From assembly GCF_004104375.1 (NCBI RefSeq), contig NZ_QOVM01000006.1, forward strand, positions 62,001-126,000: 64,000 bases of DNA. The letters run 5' to 3'. This DNA is from Leeuwenhoekiella aequorea. Its GTDB lineage: Bacteria; Bacteroidota; Bacteroidia; Flavobacteriales; Flavobacteriaceae. The position numbers and the translations under genes are program-made. The notes beneath the pieces were generated by a model. That model was not told the origin of the DNA. It worked only from the letters and a program-made list of their open reading frames with translations, and searched no databases. Shown piece by piece: positions 9,110 to 18,328 of the stretch (positions within the stretch are counted from its first letter, which is position 1; each line of letters opens with the position of its first letter).

Positions 9110-11923
9110 TTGAGAATTAATTTCAATACCTTTTGTGCCTTTATTTTCCTAACATTTAAATTTTTAAATGCTCAGGAACTACCTCCTATATTCAATTTTT
9201 CACCAGATTCCTATAGAGCAGAGAATCAGAATTGGTCTATTGATCAAGCCGAATCCGGTTATATATATGTAGCAAACAATAGTGGTTTACTCGAATATGA
9301 TGGAGCAAAATGGCGAGTATATTCATCTCCAAATCGAACTATTATTCGTTCGGTTAAGGTAGTAAGTGATCGCATATATACAGGAAGTTATATGCAATTT
9401 GGTTATTGGCAATCTGACTCTAGCGGCAAACTTACTTACAATTCGCTAAGTGACAATCTGGAGTTGCCTTTACAAGAAGATGAACAATTCTGGAATATTT
9501 TACCTTTAGATCGATGGGTTTTGTTTCAATCTTTAAATAGAATATACATTTATGATACGCGGTCTAAAACATTTGAAATAATATATAGTGATGCTACAAT
9601 TAGTAAATCTGTAGTAGTTGGTGGCAAGATCTACTTTCAAAGTATTGGGGAAGGATTATTCACAATATTGAATGGAAAAAAAGACCTAATTTCTAATGCT
9701 TCGGTATTCAAAAATAAATTATTAGTTACCTTATTTAAATCGGAAACAGACCTAGTTTCAGTAACACAGAACTCCGGATTTTTTACGATTCAGGATGGAA
9801 TTACAGAGCCTTTGGTACTGCCTGCCAGTCCAGAACTATCAGAGAAAACAATTTATAGCGCGAAACAGCTAAAGGATAAATCCCTCATAGTCGGAACCAT
9901 ATCTGATGGAGTATATCATTTAACAAGTAACGGTACTATTCAATATCATATCAATCAAGATGCCGGATTGTTCAACAACACTGTTTTAAGCATTAATGAA
10001 GATAGAGATAGTAATGTGTGGCTAGGGTTAGATCGCGGTATTGCGCTAATTAACAATAACTCTCCATATGCTGTTTATAAGGATAATAGTGGCGATATTG
10101 GTGCAGTTTATTGTGCAGCAGTAAAAGATTCATTACTGTATTTAGGAACTAATCAAGGTTTATTTTACAGACCTTTAAACAACACGAACCAACCTTTTAC
10201 CTTAATTCCTAATACTAAAGGGCAAGTTTGGTTTCTTGATATTTTGGGAAACGATCTTCTATGTGGTCATCACGAAGGCACTTTTTTAGTAAAGGGAAAT
10301 CAAGTTAAATCAGTTTCCGAAATTCAAGGTGTTTGGAAAATTATGTGGCTAGATGCCAAGCGTGGACTCGCTCTCCAAGGTAATTATAGTGGTCTTTATA
10401 TTTTAGAAAACAAAAATGACTATTGGACCGTTCGAAATAAAATTGATGGATTTGATATTTCAAGTAGATATTTTGGTTTTATCAACCCTAATACACTATA
10501 CATAAATCACGAGTATAAGGGGGTATTCAGACTAAAAATAGATACTAATTATCAGAAAGTAGTAGAACAACGACTCGTAAAGGACTTAGGAAAAGGAGAG
10601 AAATCGGGTATCTTAAATTATGATGGTAAGCTGTTATACACGTCAGAAAATGGAATTTTCAAATTAGATAGTGCAAAAAAAATATTTGAAAGAGAGGAGA
10701 CTTTAAGCCTTGGTTCCTATAAAAACGGTAACTATTTAAGTGGAAAACTTACCTATGATGAACCGCATAAAAAATTGTGGGGTTTTAATACTGAAGAGAT
10801 TTATTATATCGAACCGGGAGCTGTAGGTATAGAGCCAAAAATAACTCACATATCATTTCCCTCCACTAAAAGACAAGATGTAACAGGTTTTGAAAACATC
10901 ACATTCTTAGAAAATAATCGTTATTTAATAGGTAATTCCTCGGGTTATACAATTTTAAACCTTGATAAAAAGGAACCTTCAAACTACGATGTTACAATAC
11001 GTTCTATTCAAAACGGAAGTTTAGATAAAGAGCTGCGGCTGGTAGAACTAGATAAAGATCAAGTTTTTAATTACAAAGAGAATAACTTAATTATTGATTA
11101 TAGTGTAGCCACCTACGATATATTTAAAACTGTAAATTATCAATACCGCCTTTCTGGTTTATATGAACAATGGAGCTCTTGGAGTACAAAATCTCAAGTA
11201 GCTTTTGAAAATTTACCTTCCGGCAATTATACCTTTGAAGTAAGAGCAAGAATTGGAGATGAATTAATAGACAATACCGCAAACTTTGTTTTTACAGTTA
11301 AGAGACCTTGGTATTTATCGGTACTAATGCTTGTTATTTATCTTATTCTATTGTTAGCGTTGTTTGTTGCTATTCATTTTTTTAATAGACGATACTATAA
11401 AAAGCAAAAAGAGCGTTTAATTGAAATTAATACGCGTAAGATCGAACTTTCAAAATACGAAAGTGAGCGCAAAATAATGCAATTAGAAAACGAGAAATTG
11501 CTTCAAGATGTTGAAAGTAAAAATAGAGAGCTCGCAGCTTCAACAATGAGTATTGTTAAGAAAAATGAACTTCTCAACACCATTAAAAAAGAATTGTTAG
11601 CTTCAGATAATGAAGAAGAATCTAAGTCAGTAATAAAAATTCTTGATAAAAATCTGAATCCAAAAAAGGATTGGGAATTATTTAGTCAGGCTTTCAATAA
11701 TACCGATAAAGATTTTCTAAAGAAAATTAAGAGCAAGCATTCAAAATTGACACCTAATGATTTGAAACTTTGTGCGTATTTAAGACTTAATTTATCTTCT
11801 AAAGAAATTGCTCCTTTGTTAAATATTTCGGTTAGAAGTGTTGAAATAAAAAGATACCGACTTCGTAAAAAATTAAACTTAGAACATGAAGATGGGCTCG
11901 TAGAGTATATACTTTCGATTTAA
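9110..11923 (+). CDS. ligand-binding sensor/regulator with propeller, Y_Y_Y domain and LuxR-type HTH
   Basis: One-chain membrane regulator of 937 residues. It has a signal peptide (about 1-21, ending L-N-A-Q), a periplasmic two-component-propeller region (repeats such as N-V-W-L-G-L-D-R-G-I), a triple-tyrosine (Y_Y_Y) domain near 650-735, one membrane helix near 738-762, a cytoplasmic coiled coil, and a C-terminal LuxR-type helix-turn-helix (L-T-P-N-D-L-K-L-C-A-Y-L-R-L-N, then S-S-K-E-I-A-P-L-L-N-I-S). There is no histidine kinase domain, so signal passes directly to the HTH. It lies just upstream of susC and probably senses a glucan oligosaccharide to switch on the PUL. The start is TTG at 9110; no ATG fits before the signal peptide. 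Confidence 0.82.
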   Translation: MRINFNTFCAFIFLTFKFLNAQELPPIFNFSPDSYRAENQNWSIDQAESGYIYVANNSGLLEYDGAKWRVYSSPNRTIIRSVKVVSDRIYTGSYMQFGYWQSDSSGKLTYNSLSDNLELPLQEDEQFWNILPLDRWVLFQSLNRIYIYDTRSKTFEIIYSDATISKSVVVGGKIYFQSIGEGLFTILNGKKDLISNASVFKNKLLVTLFKSETDLVSVTQNSGFFTIQDGITEPLVLPASPELSEKTIYSAKQLKDKSLIVGTISDGVYHLTSNGTIQYHINQDAGLFNNTVLSINEDRDSNVWLGLDRGIALINNNSPYAVYKDNSGDIGAVYCAAVKDSLLYLGTNQGLFYRPLNNTNQPFTLIPNTKGQVWFLDILGNDLLCGHHEGTFLVKGNQVKSVSEIQGVWKIMWLDAKRGLALQGNYSGLYILENKNDYWTVRNKIDGFDISSRYFGFINPNTLYINHEYKGVFRLKIDTNYQKVVEQRLVKDLGKGEKSGILNYDGKLLYTSENGIFKLDSAKKIFEREETLSLGSYKNGNYLSGKLTYDEPHKKLWGFNTEEIYYIEPGAVGIEPKITHISFPSTKRQDVTGFENITFLENNRYLIGNSSGYTILNLDKKEPSNYDVTIRSIQNGSLDKELRLVELDKDQVFNYKENNLIIDYSVATYDIFKTVNYQYRLSGLYEQWSSWSTKSQVAFENLPSGNYTFEVRARIGDELIDNTANFVFTVKRPWYLSVLMLVIYLILLLALFVAIHFFNRRYYKKQKERLIEINTRKIELSKYESERKIMQLENEKLLQDVESKNRELAASTMSIVKKNELLNTIKKELLASDNEEESKSVIKILDKNLNPKKDWELFSQAFNNTDKDFLKKIKSKHSKLTPNDLKLCAYLRLNLSSKEIAPLLNISVRSVEIKRYRLRKKLNLEHEDGLVEYILSI

Positions 11924-12111
11924 TTCACCTCTACAATTCCTAAAAACACCTATACAACACCTATACGAAAACGATAGTAATTGTTTAATTAAGTATTAAT
12001 TTACGTTTATTCTAATTTTTATATAGGGTCTTATCGCCTTCTAGCGCACACGTTTTCGTTAAGTTTTGACGAGCTGTGAAATTCTGTATATTTTTTGTTG
12101 AGGTGGTTTTT

Positions 12112-12142
12112 TTTGAACCCTTCAAATCGTGAGGTAGCTTTG
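12112..12142 (+). promoter_or_regulatory. Bacteroidota promoter of the PUL (before susC)
   Basis: TTTG at 12112-12115, a 19-bp spacer, then TAGCTTTG at 12135-12142, an exact match to the Bacteroidota -33/-7 consensus TTTG-N19-TAnnTTTG. The susC ATG at 12161 is only 18 bp downstream, so the leader would be about 12 nt. Confidence 0.8.
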
Positions 12143-12160
12143 ATTTCAAACTAATTATAT

Positions 12161-15100
12161 ATGAAATCAATTTTATCTTTAATCTTATTTGGGTTTTTAA
12201 GCCTGACTGTTCTTAGTCAGACTAATTCTCAGATACGCATTTCTGGTACCGTTTCTGATCCTTCGGGAATGCCTTTACCAGGGGTTAATGTACTTATTAA
12301 AGGAACAAACAGGGGAACGACAACAAATTTTGATGGACTTTTTGTCATCGAGACAGAATCAAATAGCACTTTGCAATTCTCTTATTTGGGTTTCCTTACT
12401 AATGAGCGTTTAGTTCAAACTTCTACAGATTTGAGTATAACACTAGAAGAAGATGCTAGTACGCTTGACGAAGTTGTAGTCGTAGGTTATGGAACTCAAA
12501 CGAAGAAAGAAATTACGGGAGCAGTAAGCGTAGTAAGTTCTGAGAGTATTGAAGAGCAGAATCCTGTACGCATTGAACAGGCTTTACAAGGTCGCGTAGC
12601 CGGTGTAAATATTAGCTCAACTTCTGGTTCACCAGGTAGTGCATCTACAATTTCGATACGCGGGATATCAACTAATGGGGATAATAGACCGTTAATACTT
12701 GTTGACGGAGCGGTTATTGAAGATTTAAGTGTTATAAATCCTAATGATATCGAAAGCATTAATGTACTTAAGGATGCTACAGCAGGTATTTATGGAGTTA
12801 GAGCAGCAAATGGGGTAATATTAATAACTACTAAAGGTGGACGTAAAAACACAGACCTTCGTGTAGATCTTGATTCTTATGTAGGCTTACAAGAAACGAG
12901 TAGAAAACTTCCTGTATTAGATGCCACTGAATATGGTGCTATTATTAATGAGGCATATGCTGCCGGAAACCAAGCGCCTCCTTTTCCTAATTTGGCAATT
13001 TTGGGTTCAGGAACAAACTGGCAAGATGAGGTTTTTAGACAAGCTTTACTTTCAGATGTTAACGCAACAATTTACGGTGGTGGTGAGAAGTCAGCTTACT
13101 CAATAGGTGCCGGTTATCTCGATCAAGATGGAATCGTAGGTGGTGGAGCAGTAAATTTTAATCGTTTTACAGGGAGAGGTAGTTATGATTTAGATCTTCT
13201 AGATAATTTAAAATTAACTACAACCGCTATATATACAAATTCTAACCGAAGTACTTTATCAGAAAATGCTTTAGGATCTGTGCTTTTCAATGCAGTGAAT
13301 ATGGCGCCTACATTTTCTGTTAGAGATGCAAATGGTAATTATACCCTAGCTACTGGTTTAGGAAATGAAGTAATAAATCCTTTAGCTCAAATTGAAAATA
13401 CTTTTAATGGGACAGTTGTAGATAAAGTTACGGGTACCGTAGGATTAGCATATGATTTTCTTGATCATTTTACAATTGAATCCAGATACCAGTTTAATTA
13501 TTCTGAGGTTCATAATACTAGTTTTCTTCCTAGTGGGCTTAATTTTGGAGATGGAAAAGTATTTAATAATCTTGGTGATAGTCAGTATTTTGTAAATAAT
13601 AGTTTCTTTCGGGATTATACTTTTGATAATTTTCTTACTTATAAAAACACCTTTGGTGATGATCACAATCTTACCGCTTTGTTGGGAATGTCTGTTTTTA
13701 AAACGACAGGCGAGTTTTATAATTTTACAGGAAGAGGTATTGTAAGTCCTACCTATGAAGGAGCTTCCCTTGAGGGCGCAGAAGAGTTAATTGACGCAAG
13801 AGATGTAAACGGAGCTAATGAATTTGATCAACGACTTCTTTCCTATTTTACACGGGTTCAATATAACTACAAACAACGCTATCTATTTTCTGCTGTTTTA
13901 AGACGTGATGGCTCATCAAATTTTGGTCCAAGAAATAAGTTTGGATATTTTCCATCTGCATCCTTAGGATGGGTTGTAAGTGATGAGGCCTTTTATGGTA
14001 CTAGTGATGTACTAGATTTTCTAAAGCTGAGAGCGAGTTATGGTATTTTGGGTAATGATAGAATTGGCGCTTTTGGTTATGTTTCTACTTTAAATGCTGA
14101 AGGAACTTATGTTTTTAATAACGAACTCGTTTATGGGGTGGCCGCTGGGCAGTTATCTAACCCAGAGATTAAATGGGAACGACAAAAAACCTTTGATGTA
14201 GGTTTTGATGCAAGACTCTTTAATTCTGCAATTGATCTTACGGTTGATTATTTTAAACGAAGAACAGACGATTTATTACTTATACCTCAGGTTTCAGGAA
14301 TTTTGGGTGTATCTGCTCCCGGTGCTGGCGCTCCTATAGTTAATGCGGGAAGCGTAGAAAATAGTGGATTAGAATTCTCACTTTCTTATAGCAAATCCTT
14401 TAATGATGATGCAGGATTCAATATGAGTTATAATTTTACGACACTCAAAAACGAAGTTATCGCTGTAGGTAATGAAAGCGGTTTCATACCTGGAGGTAGT
14501 TTTGGTTTTGGTCAGGAAGCGCCCGCTCGTATGGAAGCCGGTTTCCCAATAGGTTACTTTTATGGTCTTCAAACAAATGGCATTTTTCAGTCTCAGGCTG
14601 AAGTAGATGCTCACGCTACGCAAACAGATGCAACACTTGGTGATCTGCGCTATGTAGATCAAAACGAAGATGGAGTAATAAATGGAGATGATCGTGTAAA
14701 TCTGGGCGATCCAATTCCAGATATAACAATGGGGCTCAATCTTGGTTTTAACTACAAGAATTTTGATTTTACCGCCTACGCATTTGCTTCAATCGGAAAT
14801 GATATAATACGTGCATACGACCGCAATCAAAACCTCACTAACAAGACAAATTATGTGTTGGATCGTTGGACAGGTGTAGGATCCACAAATTCGTTTCCAC
14901 GAGTTACTACAGGACCTAATTCTAATCTACTCTTTTCAGATTTTTATGTTGAAGATGGGTCTTACCTACGACTGCAAAATGTGCAACTGGGTTACAGTTT
15001 AGGTAATGAGGTACTTGATCAATTAGGTATAAGAAAACTACGCTTTTACTTAGCGGTATCTAATCTATTTACACTTACCGAGTACAACGGCTACGATCCC

Positions 15101-15196
15101 TCTGCATCATCTGGAGCTCCCATAGGAGGAGGTATAGATCAAGGATTCTATCCCGTGCCACGTGTTTATACAGCAGGAATGAACTTCAAATTTTAA
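12161..15196 (+). CDS. SusC/RagA-type TonB-linked outer membrane glucan transporter
   Basis: Outer membrane TonB-dependent transporter of 1011 residues that imports glycan oligosaccharides together with its SusD lid. It has a signal peptide (about 1-19), a carboxypeptidase-regulatory-like domain (about 24-105, with P-L-P-G-V-N-V-L-I-K-G-T), the SusC signature E-V-V-V-V-G-Y-G-T-Q at about 105-114, a plug domain (R-V-A-G-V-N-I, then I-R-G, then L-V-D-G) and a long barrel that ends in F-K-F. First gene of the operon 12161-23081; susD follows after 10 bp. Gene content downstream (GH16, GH3, GH16) points to beta-1,3-glucan as the cargo; this is inferred from neighbours, not from the transporter itself. 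Confidence 0.93.
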   Translation: MKSILSLILFGFLSLTVLSQTNSQIRISGTVSDPSGMPLPGVNVLIKGTNRGTTTNFDGLFVIETESNSTLQFSYLGFLTNERLVQTSTDLSITLEEDASTLDEVVVVGYGTQTKKEITGAVSVVSSESIEEQNPVRIEQALQGRVAGVNISSTSGSPGSASTISIRGISTNGDNRPLILVDGAVIEDLSVINPNDIESINVLKDATAGIYGVRAANGVILITTKGGRKNTDLRVDLDSYVGLQETSRKLPVLDATEYGAIINEAYAAGNQAPPFPNLAILGSGTNWQDEVFRQALLSDVNATIYGGGEKSAYSIGAGYLDQDGIVGGGAVNFNRFTGRGSYDLDLLDNLKLTTTAIYTNSNRSTLSENALGSVLFNAVNMAPTFSVRDANGNYTLATGLGNEVINPLAQIENTFNGTVVDKVTGTVGLAYDFLDHFTIESRYQFNYSEVHNTSFLPSGLNFGDGKVFNNLGDSQYFVNNSFFRDYTFDNFLTYKNTFGDDHNLTALLGMSVFKTTGEFYNFTGRGIVSPTYEGASLEGAEELIDARDVNGANEFDQRLLSYFTRVQYNYKQRYLFSAVLRRDGSSNFGPRNKFGYFPSASLGWVVSDEAFYGTSDVLDFLKLRASYGILGNDRIGAFGYVSTLNAEGTYVFNNELVYGVAAGQLSNPEIKWERQKTFDVGFDARLFNSAIDLTVDYFKRRTDDLLLIPQVSGILGVSAPGAGAPIVNAGSVENSGLEFSLSYSKSFNDDAGFNMSYNFTTLKNEVIAVGNESGFIPGGSFGFGQEAPARMEAGFPIGYFYGLQTNGIFQSQAEVDAHATQTDATLGDLRYVDQNEDGVINGDDRVNLGDPIPDITMGLNLGFNYKNFDFTAYAFASIGNDIIRAYDRNQNLTNKTNYVLDRWTGVGSTNSFPRVTTGPNSNLLFSDFYVEDGSYLRLQNVQLGYSLGNEVLDQLGIRKLRFYLAVSNLFTLTEYNGYDPSASSGAPIGGGIDQGFYPVPRVYTAGMNFKF

Positions 15197-15206
15197 TCGA
15201 TTAGCA

Positions 15207-16688
15207 ATGAGAAATTTAAATATAAAATTAATACTAATTGCCTCAGTAATTACCGCAACATTTTTTATGAGTTGCAGTGATGATTTTGTCGATGTTGATC
15301 CTACAAATGAGAACTCTGAAGATTATTTTAATTCAGAAGAAGATTATCAATTAGCATTAGTAGGAGCTTACGATTTATTACAAGCAACCTATCTCAATGT
15401 GATGGTTGGAGAGATTGCCTCAGACAATACCCTTGCGGGAGGGGAGAGTGCAACAGATACTCCGGGAATTCAAGAAATAGATAATATGACTCATGGCACT
15501 ATAAATCAGCAATTGCGAGATATATGGGGTTGGATGTTTTCGGGTGTTAACCGGGCAAATTATATTTTAGAGTTTCAGGATAAAACCGATTTTAATGGAA
15601 AAGAGCAAATTATAGCGCAAGCGCGTTTTTTAAGAGCATACTATTATTTTGAATTGGTTAAATGGTTTGGTGATGTACCCTTAGCAGTTGACCAGCGTCT
15701 ACTTTTTGGAGATCAGTTTAATGCAGAGCGCACTCCTAAAGCCGAAGTTTATAATCAAATTGAACTTGATTTAATTTTTGCTGCGGAAACACTTCCGGCA
15801 ACTCAAGCAGAAAATGGTAGGATTACTAGTGGTGCGGCAAGAGCACTCTTAGGAAAGGCTTATTTATATCAAAATAAATTTACTGAAGCTGCTGCAGCAT
15901 TTGATCTCGTTATAGCAGGTCCTTATGATTTGGTTACAGACTATGCTACAATTTTTGAACAAGAAGGCGAGAATAGTGTTGAATCGGTTTTTGAAGTACA
16001 ATACACAGATAAAGAAGGTGCTGGTTTTGGATGTTTACAGTGTAGTGAAGGTAATGTGGCTGTAGGTTTTAATGGAATCCGTAATTATTCAGGTCCGCAA
16101 TTTGACTCGGGATTTAGCTTTAATGTCCCGGTTCAAGAGGTTTATGAAGCTTTTGAACCTGGAGATTCCAGAAGAGATGTAGCTATCTTAAATATTGTAG
16201 AATTTGCCGCTGCCAATGGTGCAACTTATAATGAAGGTTTTGAGCATACAGGCTTTTATAATAAAAAATATATAGCTCGTAAAGGAGATGCTAATATAGG
16301 AGATGCCGCACTTACAAATCCTAATAATTACCGTTCAATACGATTTGCCGATGTTTTATTAATGGCTGCAGAAGCGCATAATCGCAAGGCAACTCCTAAT
16401 GATGCCCTTGCTCAAGAATACTTAAATAGAGTTCGCAGACGCGCATTTGGAGATACTAATCACGATATAACTGCTACGGGAGCAGCTCTTACAGATTTTA
16501 TATACGATGAGAGGAGGCTTGAACTTGTAGGTGAAGGACATCGGTTTTTTGATTTGGTACGTACTGGAAGAGCAGCTCAAAATATTCCCGGATTTACAAC
16601 CGGTAAAAACGAATTATTCCCTATTCCTGCTATAGAAATTCAGCTTGCAGGTAACCGTTGGGAACAAAATCAAGGATATACAAACTAA
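15207..16688 (+). CDS. SusD/RagB-family glycan-binding lipoprotein
   Basis: Surface lipoprotein of 493 residues that caps the SusC barrel and captures oligosaccharides. The lipobox is F-M-S-C at about residues 20-23, followed by an acidic S-D-D-F-V-D-V-D stretch that fits a surface-export signal. The typical SusD parts are visible: the N-terminal helix pair with N-S-E-E-D-Y, the A-R-F-L-R-A-Y-Y-Y-F-E-L-V motif, and the C-terminal D-E-R-R-L-E-L-V-G-E-G-H-R-F-F-D-L-V-R. It lies 10 bp after susC and 14 bp before the next gene. Confidence 0.93.
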   Translation: MRNLNIKLILIASVITATFFMSCSDDFVDVDPTNENSEDYFNSEEDYQLALVGAYDLLQATYLNVMVGEIASDNTLAGGESATDTPGIQEIDNMTHGTINQQLRDIWGWMFSGVNRANYILEFQDKTDFNGKEQIIAQARFLRAYYYFELVKWFGDVPLAVDQRLLFGDQFNAERTPKAEVYNQIELDLIFAAETLPATQAENGRITSGAARALLGKAYLYQNKFTEAAAAFDLVIAGPYDLVTDYATIFEQEGENSVESVFEVQYTDKEGAGFGCLQCSEGNVAVGFNGIRNYSGPQFDSGFSFNVPVQEVYEAFEPGDSRRDVAILNIVEFAAANGATYNEGFEHTGFYNKKYIARKGDANIGDAALTNPNNYRSIRFADVLLMAAEAHNRKATPNDALAQEYLNRVRRRAFGDTNHDITATGAALTDFIYDERRLELVGEGHRFFDLVRTGRAAQNIPGFTTGKNELFPIPAIEIQLAGNRWEQNQGYTN

Positions 16689-16702
16689 TACACGATTAAA
16701 CG

Positions 16703-18316
16703 ATGAAAATTTTAAAACTACTTTTTGCCTTAACCGCTGTATTTACGGTTTTTATGGCTTGTGAAGATGAGACAGTAACTAATTATGCGTTACAAGATAT
16801 TTCTGCACCGCAAAATGTGACTGCTAATTTCTCAATTGCTCAAGACGATACAGGAATGTTAACCATTACACCTGCCGGTGAAGGTGCTTCTACATTTACC
16901 ATAAATTGGGGTGATGAGCAAAAAAGCGAAGTGATTATTGATGCGGGACAATCTGCCTCTACTGTATTTGAAGAGGGAGAGTATTTAGTGCGTGTTACTG
17001 CAACAGGAGCAACAGGATTAACTAGTGAATATTCGCAATTAGTTACAATTTCTTTTAGAGCTCCAGAAAATTTAATTATATCAGTAAATCAATCTGCATC
17101 AAATCCGGCTAATGTGAGTGTTTCAGCAGAAGCAGATTTTGCGACTCTTTTTGATGTTTATTTTGGAGAAGAAGAAAACGAAGAGCCTTTGCAACTTATG
17201 CCGGGCGGAAGCATTTCTTATGAATATCAAGAACTGGGTAACTATATTATACGTGTAGTTGCTAAAGGCGCGGGCTCAGCCACCACTCAGACTACAGAAA
17301 CTATAACAGTTTATGAAGTAACCTCACCACTTGCCGCAGCACCTAGTCCAACTAAAAAAGCAGCATCGGTTATTTCTTTATTTTCTGATGTCTATACAAA
17401 TATTGAAATGCGAACTTGGCGTACAGATTGGTCAGATGCAAGTCTTACAGATATTAATATTGAAGGTAATGCTACAAAGCAATACGATGCTTTAAACTTC
17501 GTAGGTGTTGAGCCGGCAAATCCTATAGATGCCTCTTCAATGACTCATTTTAATATTGATGTTTGGACGGGCAGTTCTACACAATTACGTTTTAAATTAG
17601 TAGATTTTGGTCCTAACGGAACCTATGACGGAGGCGACGATTCTGAACACGAAGTAGTTTTAAATTTAGACAATGGCGATTTTACACAAGCCACTTGGGT
17701 TACATTAAATATTCCTTTAAGTGCGTTTACCGGACTTAATGAGCGTGTACATATCGCACAGTTAATATATTCTGCAGGTCCAGCAGGTCAGGCCACAGTT
17801 TATATGGATAATGTTTACTTCAACAATGAAAATTATGTTTCTCTTAGCGCTCCAGCAACTGCAGCCGCAAACCCTGTTGATGCAGCAAGTACCGTTTATT
17901 CTGTATTTAGTGATGCCTATTCAGATCCTGCGAATGTAAATTACTTTCCTAACTGGGGGCAAAGTACAACCTACGAGCAGGTGAGTATAAACAGCAATCA
18001 AGTTATTAAATATGGAAATGCAAATTATGAAGGTATCGATCTAGGCGAAGAAGTAGATGCTTCTGAGTATGCTTTTGTGCATATAGATATATGGTCTGCA
18101 GATTATACAACTATTCCGTTTTTTATAATTGATACATCAGGAGAACGACCTGTTGACTTAGCTGTAAATGCGGAGCAATGGACAAGTATAGATATTCCTC
18201 TTTCAGCTTTTACAGACCAGGGCATATCTGTAGAAAATGTATTTCAATTCAAATTTGATGTTCAATTCAATTCAGGAGGAACTTTTTTCATAGATAACTT
18301 GTACTTCCATAACTAG
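16703..18316 (+). CDS. surface glycan-binding lipoprotein with PKD-like and two carbohydrate-binding-like domains
   Basis: A 537-residue lipoprotein (lipobox M-A-C near residue 20). After an acidic linker come two PKD/Ig-like modules (about 25-115 and 118-205), then two related beta modules at about 210-373 and 378-537. Both modules start with a V-I/Y-S-L/V-F-S-D-x-Y segment, contain V-D-x-W or I-D-I-W strands, and end with Y-M/I-D-N-(V/L)-Y-F. The duplication and the position right after susD make it the SGBP (SusE-like) surface glycan-binding protein of this PUL. No catalytic residues are apparent, so it should bind rather than cut glucan. Confidence 0.75.
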   Translation: MKILKLLFALTAVFTVFMACEDETVTNYALQDISAPQNVTANFSIAQDDTGMLTITPAGEGASTFTINWGDEQKSEVIIDAGQSASTVFEEGEYLVRVTATGATGLTSEYSQLVTISFRAPENLIISVNQSASNPANVSVSAEADFATLFDVYFGEEENEEPLQLMPGGSISYEYQELGNYIIRVVAKGAGSATTQTTETITVYEVTSPLAAAPSPTKKAASVISLFSDVYTNIEMRTWRTDWSDASLTDINIEGNATKQYDALNFVGVEPANPIDASSMTHFNIDVWTGSSTQLRFKLVDFGPNGTYDGGDDSEHEVVLNLDNGDFTQATWVTLNIPLSAFTGLNERVHIAQLIYSAGPAGQATVYMDNVYFNNENYVSLSAPATAAANPVDAASTVYSVFSDAYSDPANVNYFPNWGQSTTYEQVSINSNQVIKYGNANYEGIDLGEEVDASEYAFVHIDIWSADYTTIPFFIIDTSGERPVDLAVNAEQWTSIDIPLSAFTDQGISVENVFQFKFDVQFNSGGTFFIDNLYFHN

Positions 18317-18328
18317 AAACTTAAAGCG

